From Tribonema minus (lineage: Eukaryota; Sar; Xanthophyceae; Tribonematales; Tribonemataceae), in the NCBI GenBank assembly GCA_017506865.1, contig JAFCMP010000346.1, positions 1 through 64,000 on the forward strand: a stretch of DNA of 64,000 nt, read 5' to 3'. This document shows, one piece after another, positions 1 to 9,363 of the stretch. How positions within the stretch are numbered: the first letter of the stretch is position 1; the number at the start of each line of letters is the position of its first letter. The translations under genes were made by a program, and so were the position numbers. A model generated the notes under the pieces. The model was not told the origin of the DNA and made no database searches. It saw only the letters and a program-made list of their open reading frames with translations.

Positions 1-2
1 CT

Positions 3-2775
3 GCAGCAGCGGGAAATCAGACACTGCTGCCGGAGCAGCAGCAGCCGCCCTGCGGAAGAGGGTTTTCTGCGCAAGTAACGACGGTATACTTGAGTCAGTT
101 CTACCACCTGCCTATCGACGAAGCAGCAAGGCGTTGCGGCGTGTCAACGACCATCGTGAAGGTCAGTGTGTGCTGACACAAAGCTGTTGACAGTCTCAGA
201 CCCTGCTGCGAGAGGAGATGGTGCCTTGGGGTAGCAAGGCCTACCCAGTGCAGTTGGAACTCGGCAGCTGCATCCAGCACGGTGTACTAGCACACGATTA
301 CCACTGCGCCAACGCACGTCAGTTTGCATCAAGCCTGCCGTGTGGGGGTACAAGGTACTCAGCAACGGTACTGAGTCTTGAGCTCGGGTTGAACCCGTTG
401 CAGGTTTGCGTGGAGAGCAGGGGCACCGCTGTCCCCACGTTGGCATGCCCCCCTGGCCACGCACGCATTTGGTAGTGATGCTTGAAATGAGCACAGCGTC
501 GACAAAACTTGATTTATAATGCATCATTAATGACGTGTGCTACAGTACGTAAACTGCTGCGCACTGACAGCCCACGCGGCTGCTTGCAGGCAGCGGGCTC
601 AAGAGCAAGCGGCGCTGCCTCGCCGTACATAGCAGTTGCGCGCTTATGCGTCATCCACTCTGACGTAGCAACGCTCAAGCGCCCGCAGCTGAGCATCAGC
701 ACCCCACATCACCCGCAGCACATACATGCGTATATGACTGCAGCCTCCGCACTAGAGGGGCGTCACTGGCTGCAGTTTGAAGCTGCAATTGGCCTTAGTT
801 GCACCTGCATCGCTGTGCTTCGATTGAAACCGCAAATGGCAACGCTCAACACCCTTTTTGTTCCTGCGTCACGCTCGCTTTGATGCAGCGCGCGTGCCGG
901 CGGCTGGGCATCAAGAAGTGGCCATACCGGCGCGTCCACAGCGTCGACAAGCAGATTCAGGTATGTCAATGCTGCAGATTTTTTTTGTTGGTGTGTACGT
1001 GGTCAGTGCGCGCATTGAGACACTATCAGGGGTGTTTGAATCATGTAGATTCTGGTAGCTTAGGGTTAGGGTTAGGGTTAGGGTTAGGGTTACCTTGTAC
1101 GCGCCCCTGAGCAAGAATGAGTAAAAGCACCTGCTCCGCATGGCGTACTCTGGCCGTGTCATGACACACATGGCAGTACCCAGGGGGGGGGGGGAGGGGG
1201 GGGGCACATGGAGGAGGACGTAGGGGAGGATCCCGAGATGCCACCTGGCGGCGGCGGCGTGTGAGTGGTTGTCGTTGAGACACTTTCAGACTGTCACACG
1301 ACATGTAGATTCCATACAGCGAGCTTTGAGTTAGATGCCATTCATCTGGGCTTTTTCGCGCCCTGAGCGAGAATTAAATTTTCAATTAATAAAAAATACC
1401 TCTTCATGGTGTCCGCAAGAATTCCACAAGCTTGAACATGTACCGAAGTACATGAACCGGGTGAGCCTCGCCGCCATGACGTCAACTCCTTGTAGCAATC
1501 AAAGTGAGAGTTGAAGAACGCACTGCATGCCTATGCCTGCAGTGGCGCGTCACAGGGTTGAAGAAGGGCAACCGCAACACTGAAATGACAAGGGTGCGTG
1601 CCTTCATACCCTGCACGCGAGCGCCGAAGGACAACACATGTACTCAATGGGCCTGGCTGCTGGCCGCATTTCAGTGCCGCAGCTACAAACATAGCTGTGA
1701 CTCTCTCTTGAAGTCAGCAGTGATCGACTGAAACGGCCCCCAGGCCGTGGTCTCCTGCACTCAGGTTGTTCAGGGGCCTTTCATTGCTCTACCGACAGAG
1801 GGGCGCGCACGCAGCGTGCAGTCGCTGCGTGCAGTCTCTGACCCCCCCCCCCGCCCCCCCCCCCCGCCCCCTCCTTGCAACAGTCCACTAAACAGCAATC
1901 GCGCTCTTCCTCCGCCCACTGCCGCCGCCGCCGCGCCGCCGCCGCAGAACGCCGCGATCCTCCTGTGCCGCGCGCACGGCGTCGAGAAGGCCAAGCTCGA
2001 GGCCAAGCTGCGCAGACTCATCGCCGACAAGCACGCGCTCATGCAGTGCGCGCGCGACAGCAGCGGCGGCGGCGGCCGCGGCGGCCGCGGCATCCACCCG
2101 CCGTCGGACCCGCGCGCGCCGCCGCCGAGCGCCGCCGCCGCCGCCGCTGCTGCCGCCGCCGCGGCGTGCAAGGGCCTCGACCTCGAGGCGCTGCTGCCCG
2201 TGGAGCAGCCCGCCGTCGCCGCGATGGTGCGCGAGTACAATGAGCGCGGCGGCGGCGGCGGCGGCGGCGGCGGCAGCGACAGCGACAGCAGCGCGGACGA
2301 CGACGACTCGACGTCCACCGCGAGATGCGCGCCCGCGCGCGCCGCCGCCGCCGCTGCGCCGCGCTCGCTCATGGCGGAGATCCAAGGGGCGGCCCTGCCG
2401 CTGCTGCCGCACCTGGACGGCACGGGGCGGCATCAGTACGGCGGCGGCAGCGGCGGCCGCGGCGGCGGTAGCAGGGTGGCGGCGGCGACGGCGGCGACGG
2501 CGGCGACGGCGGGGTATCAGTTCCCGATCGCAGTGTCGTGGAGCCACGACGCGCCGCCGCCGCCGCACGCGTACCCGAGCCTGTTTCCGCAGCAGCAGCG
2601 GCGCGACGCCAGCTTCGCGTCCGGCGCGCAGCGCGATAACAGCGGCGTCGCCGCGCCGCCGCCGCCGCCGGCGCAGCCGCATTGGCAGCGACAGGCGTGC
2701 GGCGGCAGCAGGAGGGATGACGTGCGCCTGCGGGGCATGCAGGTTCTTAGCGATGCCGCCGTGATTGGGGAATAA
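3..2775 (+). CDS. RWP-RK domain transcription factor (5' partial)
   Basis: Three exons join in phase 0: (<3)..161, 889..960, 1948..2775, ending at the TAA around 2773. The first two encode an RWP-RK domain. Exon 1 supplies the helix FYHLPIDEAARRCGVS and exon 2 supplies CRRLGIKKWPYRRVHS, the counterpart of the RWPxRK signature. Family members are nuclear DNA-binding regulators, known in plants and algae for control of nitrogen response or gamete and egg-cell programmes; which applies here cannot be told. Exon 3 begins with a charged helix (EKAKLEAKLRRLIADKHAL), the likely coiled coil that follows this domain, then about 230 residues of Gly-, Ala-, Ser- and Pro-rich low complexity with an acidic patch (SDSDSSADDDD). 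The frame is open to the left edge, so the start lies outside. Exon 3 is extremely rich in CGG/GCC repeats, so its length may vary between strains. The acceptor at 1946-1947 sits in a GCC run and is the least certain junction. Confidence 0.8.
1016..1120 (+). repeat. Dispersed repeat family A, copy 1
   Basis: This stretch starts GAGACACTATCAG, continues through CATGTAGATTC and ends near CGCCCCTGAGCAAGAAT. The same ordered blocks recur at about 1277-1385 and 6287-6395. It is non-coding, and the ends are approximate because the copies diverge gradually. Confidence 0.6.
1060..1092 (+). repeat. Interstitial telomere-like array, five TTAGGG units
   Basis: Five perfect TTAGGG units plus a partial unit lie in the intron between exons 2 and 3 of the RWP-RK gene. 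The array interrupts one copy of a dispersed repeat; the equivalent place in the other two copies (1277-1385 and 6287-6395) has no TTAGGG. Confidence 0.9.
1277..1385 (+). repeat. Dispersed repeat family A, copy 2
   Basis: It contains GAGACACTTTCAG, CATGTAGATTC, CATCTGGGC, then TTTTCGCGCCCTGAGCGAGA, followed by an A/T-rich tail. It sits in the last intron of the RWP-RK gene, about 260 bases after copy 1. Confidence 0.6.
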
Positions 2776-4813
2776 GAGCGCTGCCACCGCGGCGCTGCCG
2801 CTGCAGCTGTTGCCGCTGCTGCTGCCGCTGCTGCTGCGCTGCTGCTGCCGCTGCTGCTGCGCTGCTGCTGCCGAATGCGGGCGCAGGGCAGCGGCGGCGG
2901 CGCGGCTGCGTGCCCCACTACTACCGGGGCGGAGACAGTAGCGCACGTGCGCTGCGCCCGGTTACACTTGTGGTAAAGTAGTTTAGCGTCTGGGCGTGAC
3001 GCCCCTGAGCAGCACTTCAAGAACGGAGGCGCCGGGAAGTCTTGCGCGACAGCGCGCAGCTCCCTCGAGCACGTTGTTCACTGAGAAATTTGGGCTGTGC
3101 GCAAGGGGCCGGTAGCAGGCACGGTGGTTGTCTGGGAGAGGAGATTGTATATACTGTGGCGGGGGAGAGGGGGGTGCAGGGGGAAGAGTAGACTACATGT
3201 ACCTTGCAGCAGGGGCATCGCACGCGCCAGTTTCATTGGCAGTAACGCGACCGCAGCAGGGCATTTGCGCGATCGCAGCAGCGGTGCCTGGCAATCACTC
3301 GGAGGGGGGGGGCTTGAGTTGTACTGCAGTGCACTGCGCAGTTGCTCCGCGCGCCTCCCCGTGCGCCGTAGTAAGGGGGGATAAGCGGCGGCTACAGTCA
3401 GGGTGGGCGGAAGGCAGTTAAGCCTGGAGAGAGATGCGCGTGCGCGCAAGTTCAGCGCGCGCGCGCGCTCTGTGTCGCGCTCGCTTTCCACAGGAACGGC
3501 GTAAATGCGTTGCGCGCACGTGAGAGAGAGCGCCGGAGAAAACCGCGCTCATTTGAGCACTGCCTTGTCTGATCGTGCCCAGCTGCTGCATGTATGACGT
3601 GTGTCGCGCCTGAGGCTTGCCTGAGGCTTCTTCCTTTGACATCTTGTGCTAGGTTGCTATGAAAGTGCTTCTTCATTTTACATCTTGTGCTAGGTTGACG
3701 GCGCAAGAGACCCCACGTGCACGGCTGGCACCGTACGCATGTATGCATGTATGTTCTATGAGTACGCCAAGGCTGGTCTGCGCTCGAGCGCAGTACCGGC
3801 AAGCACAACGGCAAAACGCCTGCACAACCTTTGCTCGCACCTCATGGTGCCATTAGCGCAGAGGGCAGAGCACACACAGAACAGGAGACGCAAGCACGCG
3901 TTCTCTGAGCAGCAAAAAAGGGCCTTGTGCTTGTAGCAAATGAAGCGGCGCGGATCCTTACGAAATGTGTGTAAATTTACAGTTGGCTTCTTTCCGCAAC
4001 TGGAAGGCAGCGATTTCAATCTTCTCGCTCCACCAGCCGCATGCTGAACCGCGTCGATGGCCGCTGCTCCCCCCTAACCACCCTCGTGAGTCGTCCGGTC
4101 ATCTGTGTTGCGACCAAGTGCAGGACAGGGGGAGGGGGGGGAGGCGTCAGCCATGGGGGGGGGGGGGGGGCTTGAGGGGGGGAGGGGCAATAATGATGCG
4201 CCCTGTGCGTCTGGTGTGCGCCGTCATTCAGGTGCGCCACAGAGTGGTGGCGTGAAGCACAAGCGTCAGTGCCGTCAGAGCGGAGCGTGTTGCCGCAGTC
4301 ACCGTGATGCGCCTCCGAGCAACGCGTTTCGAGCACGCGCGGCGCACTCGTGCTAGCATAACCTGCAGCAGCGCTCAAAGTCATTCTCACGAAAGTAGTT
4401 GCGAGGCGCCCGCGGCGCCGTCGCGGTTCTCTTGAGTGCACCGCATACTTCAACAGTCGCCCGCGACAGAGTTGAGCTTAAGGTGAAGTGCAGCAGTCAC
4501 GCTGCTGACAACTTCAAATGCAAGATGGCCGAGGGAGGGCAGTGGGGGGTACACCAAGCAGCTGTGGTGGATAAGCCGCGTGAAAGCACGAGACGCTGCT
4601 GCCGCCGCCGCCACTGCCGCTGCGACCACAGTGGCAGCAACCGCTGCTGCGCTTGGCAAGGCGCCATGCGAGGGCGCAAGCGCGTCCGACAATTGAGCGT
4701 GCCCTTGTGCATGCGGTGCAGCGATGCGTCATTTACAGGATGACGTGATTATTTACCCCTAGCCCAACCCCATCCTAACCCCAATTCCAGCCCCCCAATC
4801 CTGATCAGAAACC

Positions 4814-4857
4814 CACCTTGAGCGGCCGCCGGCTGCAGCCGGCGGCCGCTCAAGGTG
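4814..4857. repeat. Perfect 44-bp palindrome copying a splice junction
   Basis: The sequence is its own reverse complement about a centre at 4835/4836 (core GGCTGCAGCC). With one mismatch it extends to 4811-4860. Each arm reproduces the last bases of gene 2 exon 5 plus the donor (minus strand GGCCGCTCAAG|GTGCG; real junction at 5405/5406). It is therefore a head-to-head inverted copy of an exon-intron boundary and could extrude as a cruciform. Confidence 0.9.
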
Positions 4858-4960
4858 CGTTCTACTCAGGTTTTGGGGGCTGGGGTTAGGAGTAGGATGA
4901 GCATTGGTGGACATGGCGCGTCGTCCTGCGGATGAGCAACATGGGGGGGCAGGGGGGGGG
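4838..4960. repeat. Left arm of an imperfect inverted repeat (partner about 5295-5410)
   Basis: Read in reverse, 5295-5410 reproduces the order seen here: the exon-end copy, CTACTCAGGTTTTGGGGG, a diverged spacer, CGTCGTCCTGCGGATGAGCA and a G-tract. A third short copy of CCTGCGGATGAGCAAC is at about 5162-5177. The right arm runs into the real exon 5 of gene 2, which makes the left arm the inverted derivative. Confidence 0.75.
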
Positions 4961-5191
4961 GGGGGGGGGTAAAGCGAGGGGGCCTAGCGCCCGTCTCTCA
5001 TGATTGTGCGTGCACATGGGGGGCGCGTCGAGGCGCACGTCGGCTGGTGTGTGTGGCACCTGGGGTTAGGGCCAGGGGGTAGGTTCATGAGCGCGGCTGG
5101 GTGAGGGTTAGGGTTAGGGCTGGTGCAGGAGTAGAGCTGGTACATTGATATTTTGCGCCATCCTGCGGATGAGCAACTGTCGTGGTGGACA

Positions 5192-5247
5192 GGGGGGCGC
5201 GCATCGTGGCGCGCTTAAGCTTAAGCGCGCCACGATGCGCGCCCCCC
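5192..5247. repeat. Perfect 56-bp palindrome derived from gene 2 exon 5
   Basis: The centre is AAGCTT at 5217-5222, and every base pairs from 5192 to 5247. Each arm resembles exon 5 at about 5422-5450 (GCGCGCCTCGATGCGCGC), the stretch next to the one copied in the palindrome at 4814-4857. It has no coding role of its own. Confidence 0.9.
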
Positions 5248-5405
5248 CTGTGCACAACCATGAGAGTCGGACGCTAAGGTCCCTGGCCTTGGCCGACCGC
5301 CCCCCCCCCCCCCATGTTGCTCATCCGCAGGACGACGCGACACATCTACCAGCACCAATTCCAGCCCCCCAACTCCCAGCCCCCCAAAACCTGAGTAGAA
5401 CGCAC

Positions 5406-8400
5406 CTTGAGCGGCCGCCGGCTGAAGCGCGCCTCGATGCGCGCGCCCCTGTCCACGTACCCCGTGTAGCTCAGCAGCGCGCCCTCCTCGCCGCCCAGCG
5501 CGTCCCCCCCTCCCGCCGCCTGCCGCACCTCGAACCGCAGCGTGTCGAGGTGCGTCGGCCCGGGGTCGAGCCGCCACCGCAGCCCCTTCACGCGCCCGTT
5601 GTCCGGAATCTCCGCGGACCCGTCGCGCTTGAGCATCACGCGCAGCATGCCGCCCGCCGCCGCCGCGCCGCCGCCGCCGCCGCTGCTGAGCGCCGCCACC
5701 GGCGCGTAGTCCGGCAGCAGGTCCATGTCGTCGCCGACGGCCCACACGCCAACGAGGTCGAGCGGGTTCTCGTCCCAGCCCGCGGAGCGCAGCGTGCGGC
5801 GCAGCTCGCTCTCCCACGTGACGAACGACGTGAGGACGCGCGACGACGCCGGCGTGCGCCGCGCGCCGAGCTCGCGCACCAGCGCCGCGACGACGCGCGC
5901 GTACGCGTTCGCCCACGGGTTGCGCAGGCCGCGCGCGCCCGCCGTGAGGCCGTTGGACAGGAGCTGCGGCAGCGGCAGCGCGAGGCAGCGGAGCAGCGTG
6001 CAGGCGGCGCGTGAGCAAGAGCGCGCATGTGCGCAGTCTGCAGCGCGACGAGTGTGAGTGCGGCTGCGCGCGGCGGCGGCCGCGGCACGAGCGCGAGCGG
6101 CTTGCGTGTGTATGAATGTGCGTGCGCTTGAGGGTAGGGTGCGGTGTGAATGGAACGTGGCTGCAGCGGCGCGCATTGAGCTCATGGAAGCGCACATCCG
6201 CGAGCGGCGACTGCACTTGACGAGTACTTGAGAAATAGGAGTACTGTAGTACATGCAAATCAAGGCACACATCCATGCAATGCGCATTGAGACGCTTTCA
6301 AGGTGTTCACAAAGACACATGTACATTCTGGTTGCGAGTCCATGGATTTTCCACCATCTGGGCGTTTTCGCGCCCTGAGCGGGAATTCTATTCTTTTAAA
6401 ACGACATACATGGCTGAATCGCAATTTTTTCCGCGCCTTGAGCGAAAATCAATAAAAAGTACAAAGGAGTACATACATACATACATACCTCAATGAGCGC
6501 CTGGTAATAGACGTCCTCCTGGCTCCCCTCCCACTCCCCCCCCTGCGCCCCCCCCACCCACTTGGTCATGAACGCCGTGCGCTTGCTGCCCATCTCGCGC
6601 GCGAGGCACGCCAGGTCGTCGTCGTTGCCCACGCACATCGTCCGCACAACCCTGCGCGCAAAAGCGAGTTTCCAGGTGTTGAGCAGAATTTCAGCACATG
6701 AGAAGCAGCGCGTGGCCAATGGGCATGCTGAAGGGCAGTTAAGGCGTGTGCTGCAAATATATGCCACCGCGTCGCGCGACACACCTGTTACTGAGCGCGT
6801 TGAGCGCCTTGGTCTTGGTGTGCCCCTCCACGATAGCGTCCAGCACGGAGAGGCAGATGTCGGCATCGGCAGGCGCGGCGCGACCCGCGGCGCCCGGCGC
6901 TAGCGGCGCGCAGCCAAAGTCGCCCAGCACGGAGAGTACGCGGCGGTACGCCTGCATGTAGTTGGGCGCCAGGGCGTCGAGCGCTGCCGGGGAGGCGGCG
7001 GGCCCCGGCAGGCCGAGCGCGCAGACTGCGTCCTGGGGGGGTGCGTTAGGGGGGGAGGGGGGGGTGACGGGGGGTATGGTGACGGGGGGTGCATCGGTGC
7101 GCGTGCGCACACCGTCATCGGCAGGAGCACTGGCATCCGTAGGACTGCCGACCCCCGCTTGCGCGTAGATGTTCTATTGGCCCTGTGGCTCCAGCCCTGA
7201 CTCCCACCTTCAGCCTCAGCGCACGCACGTCACCTTTTGTGAACGACGCGTCGCAGCCCAGACTCCCGCTGCATTTGTGAACTCTGATCTCTGCACCCTG
7301 TCTGCCGCTGCAGCTGCAGCTGCTGCTGCTGCTGCTGAAAGCGCCCACCAGTGTACTTCAACTCTAACCCCTTCAACTGCACTTTCGATGCGTTCTCCCT
7401 TGCCCGCTGCTGCCAGGGCCTCCTCCCCAGTGTACTTCAATTTCAATCCCTGATTTTTTTTCACTATTAGAGACATTCTCACCAGATACGCGTGCGCCTC
7501 TGCAAAGCCCGGCTCCGCCGCGTACGCGTTCTCAAACTTGCTGAGCAGCCCCGTCAGCTCCCTCTTCGCAGGCAACTCTGATCGCTGCCCTACCTGCTGC
7601 TGCGAGCGCCCCCCCTGTGTACTTCAACTTCAACTTCAACCCCTCAACTGCACTATTAGACTATTCTCACCAAGTATGCGCGCGCCTCTGCGTAGCCCGG
7701 CTCGGTCGCGTACGCAGTCTCAAACTTGCCCAGCAGCCCCGTCAGCTCCCTCTCCGCGGGCCCGTGGTCCTCCGGCGAGTTCAGTATGAGAACGTTCTTT
7801 ATCAGTATGTTCGTCTTCCTGCGAGCGGCGCGCGATATGCGGGTTAGGTAGGATTGCAGGCACGACGCTTGCGAGCTGCCTGTTTTGGGTTAGAGCACGG
7901 GCGGGGGCAGGCAAGTGACGAGAAGTGCAAGTACTTGAAGTAGACGTGGCAGCGTTCAGTATGAGAACGTTCTGTATCAGTAAGTTCGTCTTCCTGCGAG
8001 CGGCGCCGCGCGATGCGGCACAGACGGAGTTGATACGGCAGGTATGGCGCTGGCGAGCTGTGTGTTTGGATGGGGGTGGAGGCAGGCGACCCCACAAGTG
8101 ACAAGAAGTGCGAGTACAACTACTTCAAGTAGGGTGGCAGCGCGTCACAGCCTGCAGAGCAGAACACATGGGACATTTGAAGCACACTCAGAGCTGCCTT
8201 TGCAATGTCGCACTCAGTGCGGCTATCTGAAGAGATGTCCGCAGTACGTGTGCGCATGTAGGCGCACTTTTGGGTGGGGCTGCCGCTTCAGTTCACGACG
8301 CATGCAGGCGTTGCCTGACGGGTGCAGCAGTCGTAAGCGCAAGGTACCATGAAAGATGCTTTCAGTCGCTGTGCAGCTGGTGTGACCATGAGCATGCAAT

Positions 8401-9363
8401 AGCTCAGGGCTGCATTGAGCGGGGGCCCCTCAACGCAACGGCGAGAAACACATGGGCAACATGCCATGTTCGCAGCGAACCGCGCGGGCGGGGCAGCGAC
8501 CGCGCTGTCATCGCCGCAGGTGCTGATGCTGCTGCTGTGCCTGCTGAGCAAACTGGCCCAGCACAGTAACAAGCTCCACACTCTTGGGGGTACTGGCCTC
8601 AATTGCAATACAGGTGCGACGCGGTTGGCAATGATTGGCAGCTGAGGGACGTGAGGTTTGGGTGGACTTCAACTTGCCTATTAAGGGCCTTGGTCATGGA
8701 AGGCCCAGACAGCGCGGAGTCCATGCTGCAAGACAACAAGCGAAAGAGAGAACCGTAAGAAGCTGCAGCCAGTCCGCTTGTATGCATGCAGTGGTGCATG
8801 CATGCATGTGTAACAGCAGCGCTCAGCGCAGTACAGCTCACGCAGTACAGCTCACAAACATGCTACACTGGCCGCTGCACCAGTACTACAGGCTGTCGCA
8901 TCATGCGCTAGTGGACGTGATGCTACAGAAGCACAATGACGTATGCGCCAGCCAACTTCATTTGGCCATGCCCGTCAAGTGCGTGTCACTATGCGAGAAA
9001 AGGTGTCATGTTTCGAGCTGGAGATGCAAAAATCTCGAGAACCAAGGGGTACTGACAACCAGTCCTTACGCACCTGTCCAGGCAGAAATCAAACTCATCA
9101 AAATACTGTGCCACAGCTTCTGTCGACGCCGTCTGCATGGATACCCTGCCTCTTCTAGCAGGGCTCCAGTTGTCGCCGCCGCGGCTAGCGCTGAGGCTCT
9201 GCAGCGCTGCTCTGTGCGAAGCCGCCAAGCGAGCTGCATGAGATCTGCAACCAACGCAGTAACCCCCGCTGCGAGGAATGGGTGCAGTAAAGCACCATGC
9301 ACCTTGCATTCCTGCTCCTAATGCAGAGGTCAAGACCGCCACCTTGGGCCATCGCCAGATCAT
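5406..9363 (-). CDS. Plastid-targeted conserved protein, PAP/fibrillin-like C-terminal region (3' incomplete)
   Basis: Exons on the minus strand: 9363..9074, 7818..7671, 7032..6785, 6651..6489, 5963..5406. All phases agree and give 469 codons. The chosen ATG opens a heterokont bipartite leader: hydrophobic MIWRWPKVAVLTSALGAG, then AWC|FTAP with Phe after the predicted cleavage, then an Arg/Ser/Ala-rich transit segment. The product should therefore cross the plastid envelopes. The middle part is helical and unrecognised (KTNILIKNVLILNSPEDHG, TKALNALSNRVVRTM). The C-terminal part (LVGVWAVGDD, GRVKGLRWRLDPGPTH, SYTGYVDRGARIEARFSRR) resembles the beta-rich core of plastid lipid-associated (PAP/fibrillin) proteins; that assignment is tentative. 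After RRPLK the frame meets a good donor (GTGCGT) copied in the nearby palindrome, so at least one more exon is expected. Introns carry partial copies of exon 2. Confidence 0.65.
6287..6395 (+). repeat. Dispersed repeat family A, copy 3
   Basis: It contains GAGACGCTTTCAAGG, CATGTACATTC, CATCTGGGCG, then TTTTCGCGCCCTGAGCGGGA and an A/T-rich tail. It lies in an intron of gene 2. A shorter fragment of the tail (GCGCCTTGAGCGAAAATC) follows at about 6433-6451. Confidence 0.6.
7483..7575 (-). repeat. Intronic copy of gene 2 exon 2, 3' end with donor
   Basis: On the minus strand this reads KRELTGLLSKFENAYAAEPG and onward to AHAYL before GTGAGA. It closely matches the real exon 2 end at 7671 (ERELTGLLGKFETAYATEPG). 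The flanking TTCAAC-rich stretches are duplicated too. It lies downstream of exon 2, inside the intron. Confidence 0.8.
7953..8010 (-). repeat. Intronic copy of gene 2 exon 2, 5' end with acceptor
   Basis: On the minus strand CTCGCAG is followed by a copy of KTNILIKNVLILN (here KTNLLIQNVLILN), after which similarity stops. It lies upstream of the real exon 2 acceptor at 7819. Confidence 0.75.

Larger units (their letters stand above)
2776..5405. other. Region between the RWP-RK gene and gene 2; no gene resolved
   Basis: The genes on either side converge here. It holds a CTG/CCG run (about 2800-2885), several G-tracts and the palindrome cluster at 4740-5410. The missing last exon of gene 2 is expected somewhere in this stretch on the minus strand, but no open segment with matching phase and acceptor stood out. 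Open frames seen here have no recognisable family. Confidence 0.5.

Noticed and set aside
1888..2946. Long minus-strand open frame opposite the RWP-RK last exon
   Set aside because: It is an Arg/Ala/Gly product of CGG-repeat DNA, a shadow of the plus-strand exon.
3022..3092. Candidate last exon of gene 2 (minus strand, after CGCACAG)
   Set aside because: In the phase required by exon 5 the translation is Arg/Ser-rich without family features and soon stops; an alternative phase looks better but does not fit.
3846..3875. tRNA-like start (GTGCCATTAGCGCAGAGGGC) resembling an acceptor stem and D arm
   Set aside because: No T arm (GGTTCRANTCC) or pairing 3' strand follows within tRNA length.
8635..9321. 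Long open frame on the plus strand
   Set aside because: It overlaps exon 1 of gene 2 on the other strand, has biased composition and no family resemblance. The minus exon is supported by splice phase and leader structure.
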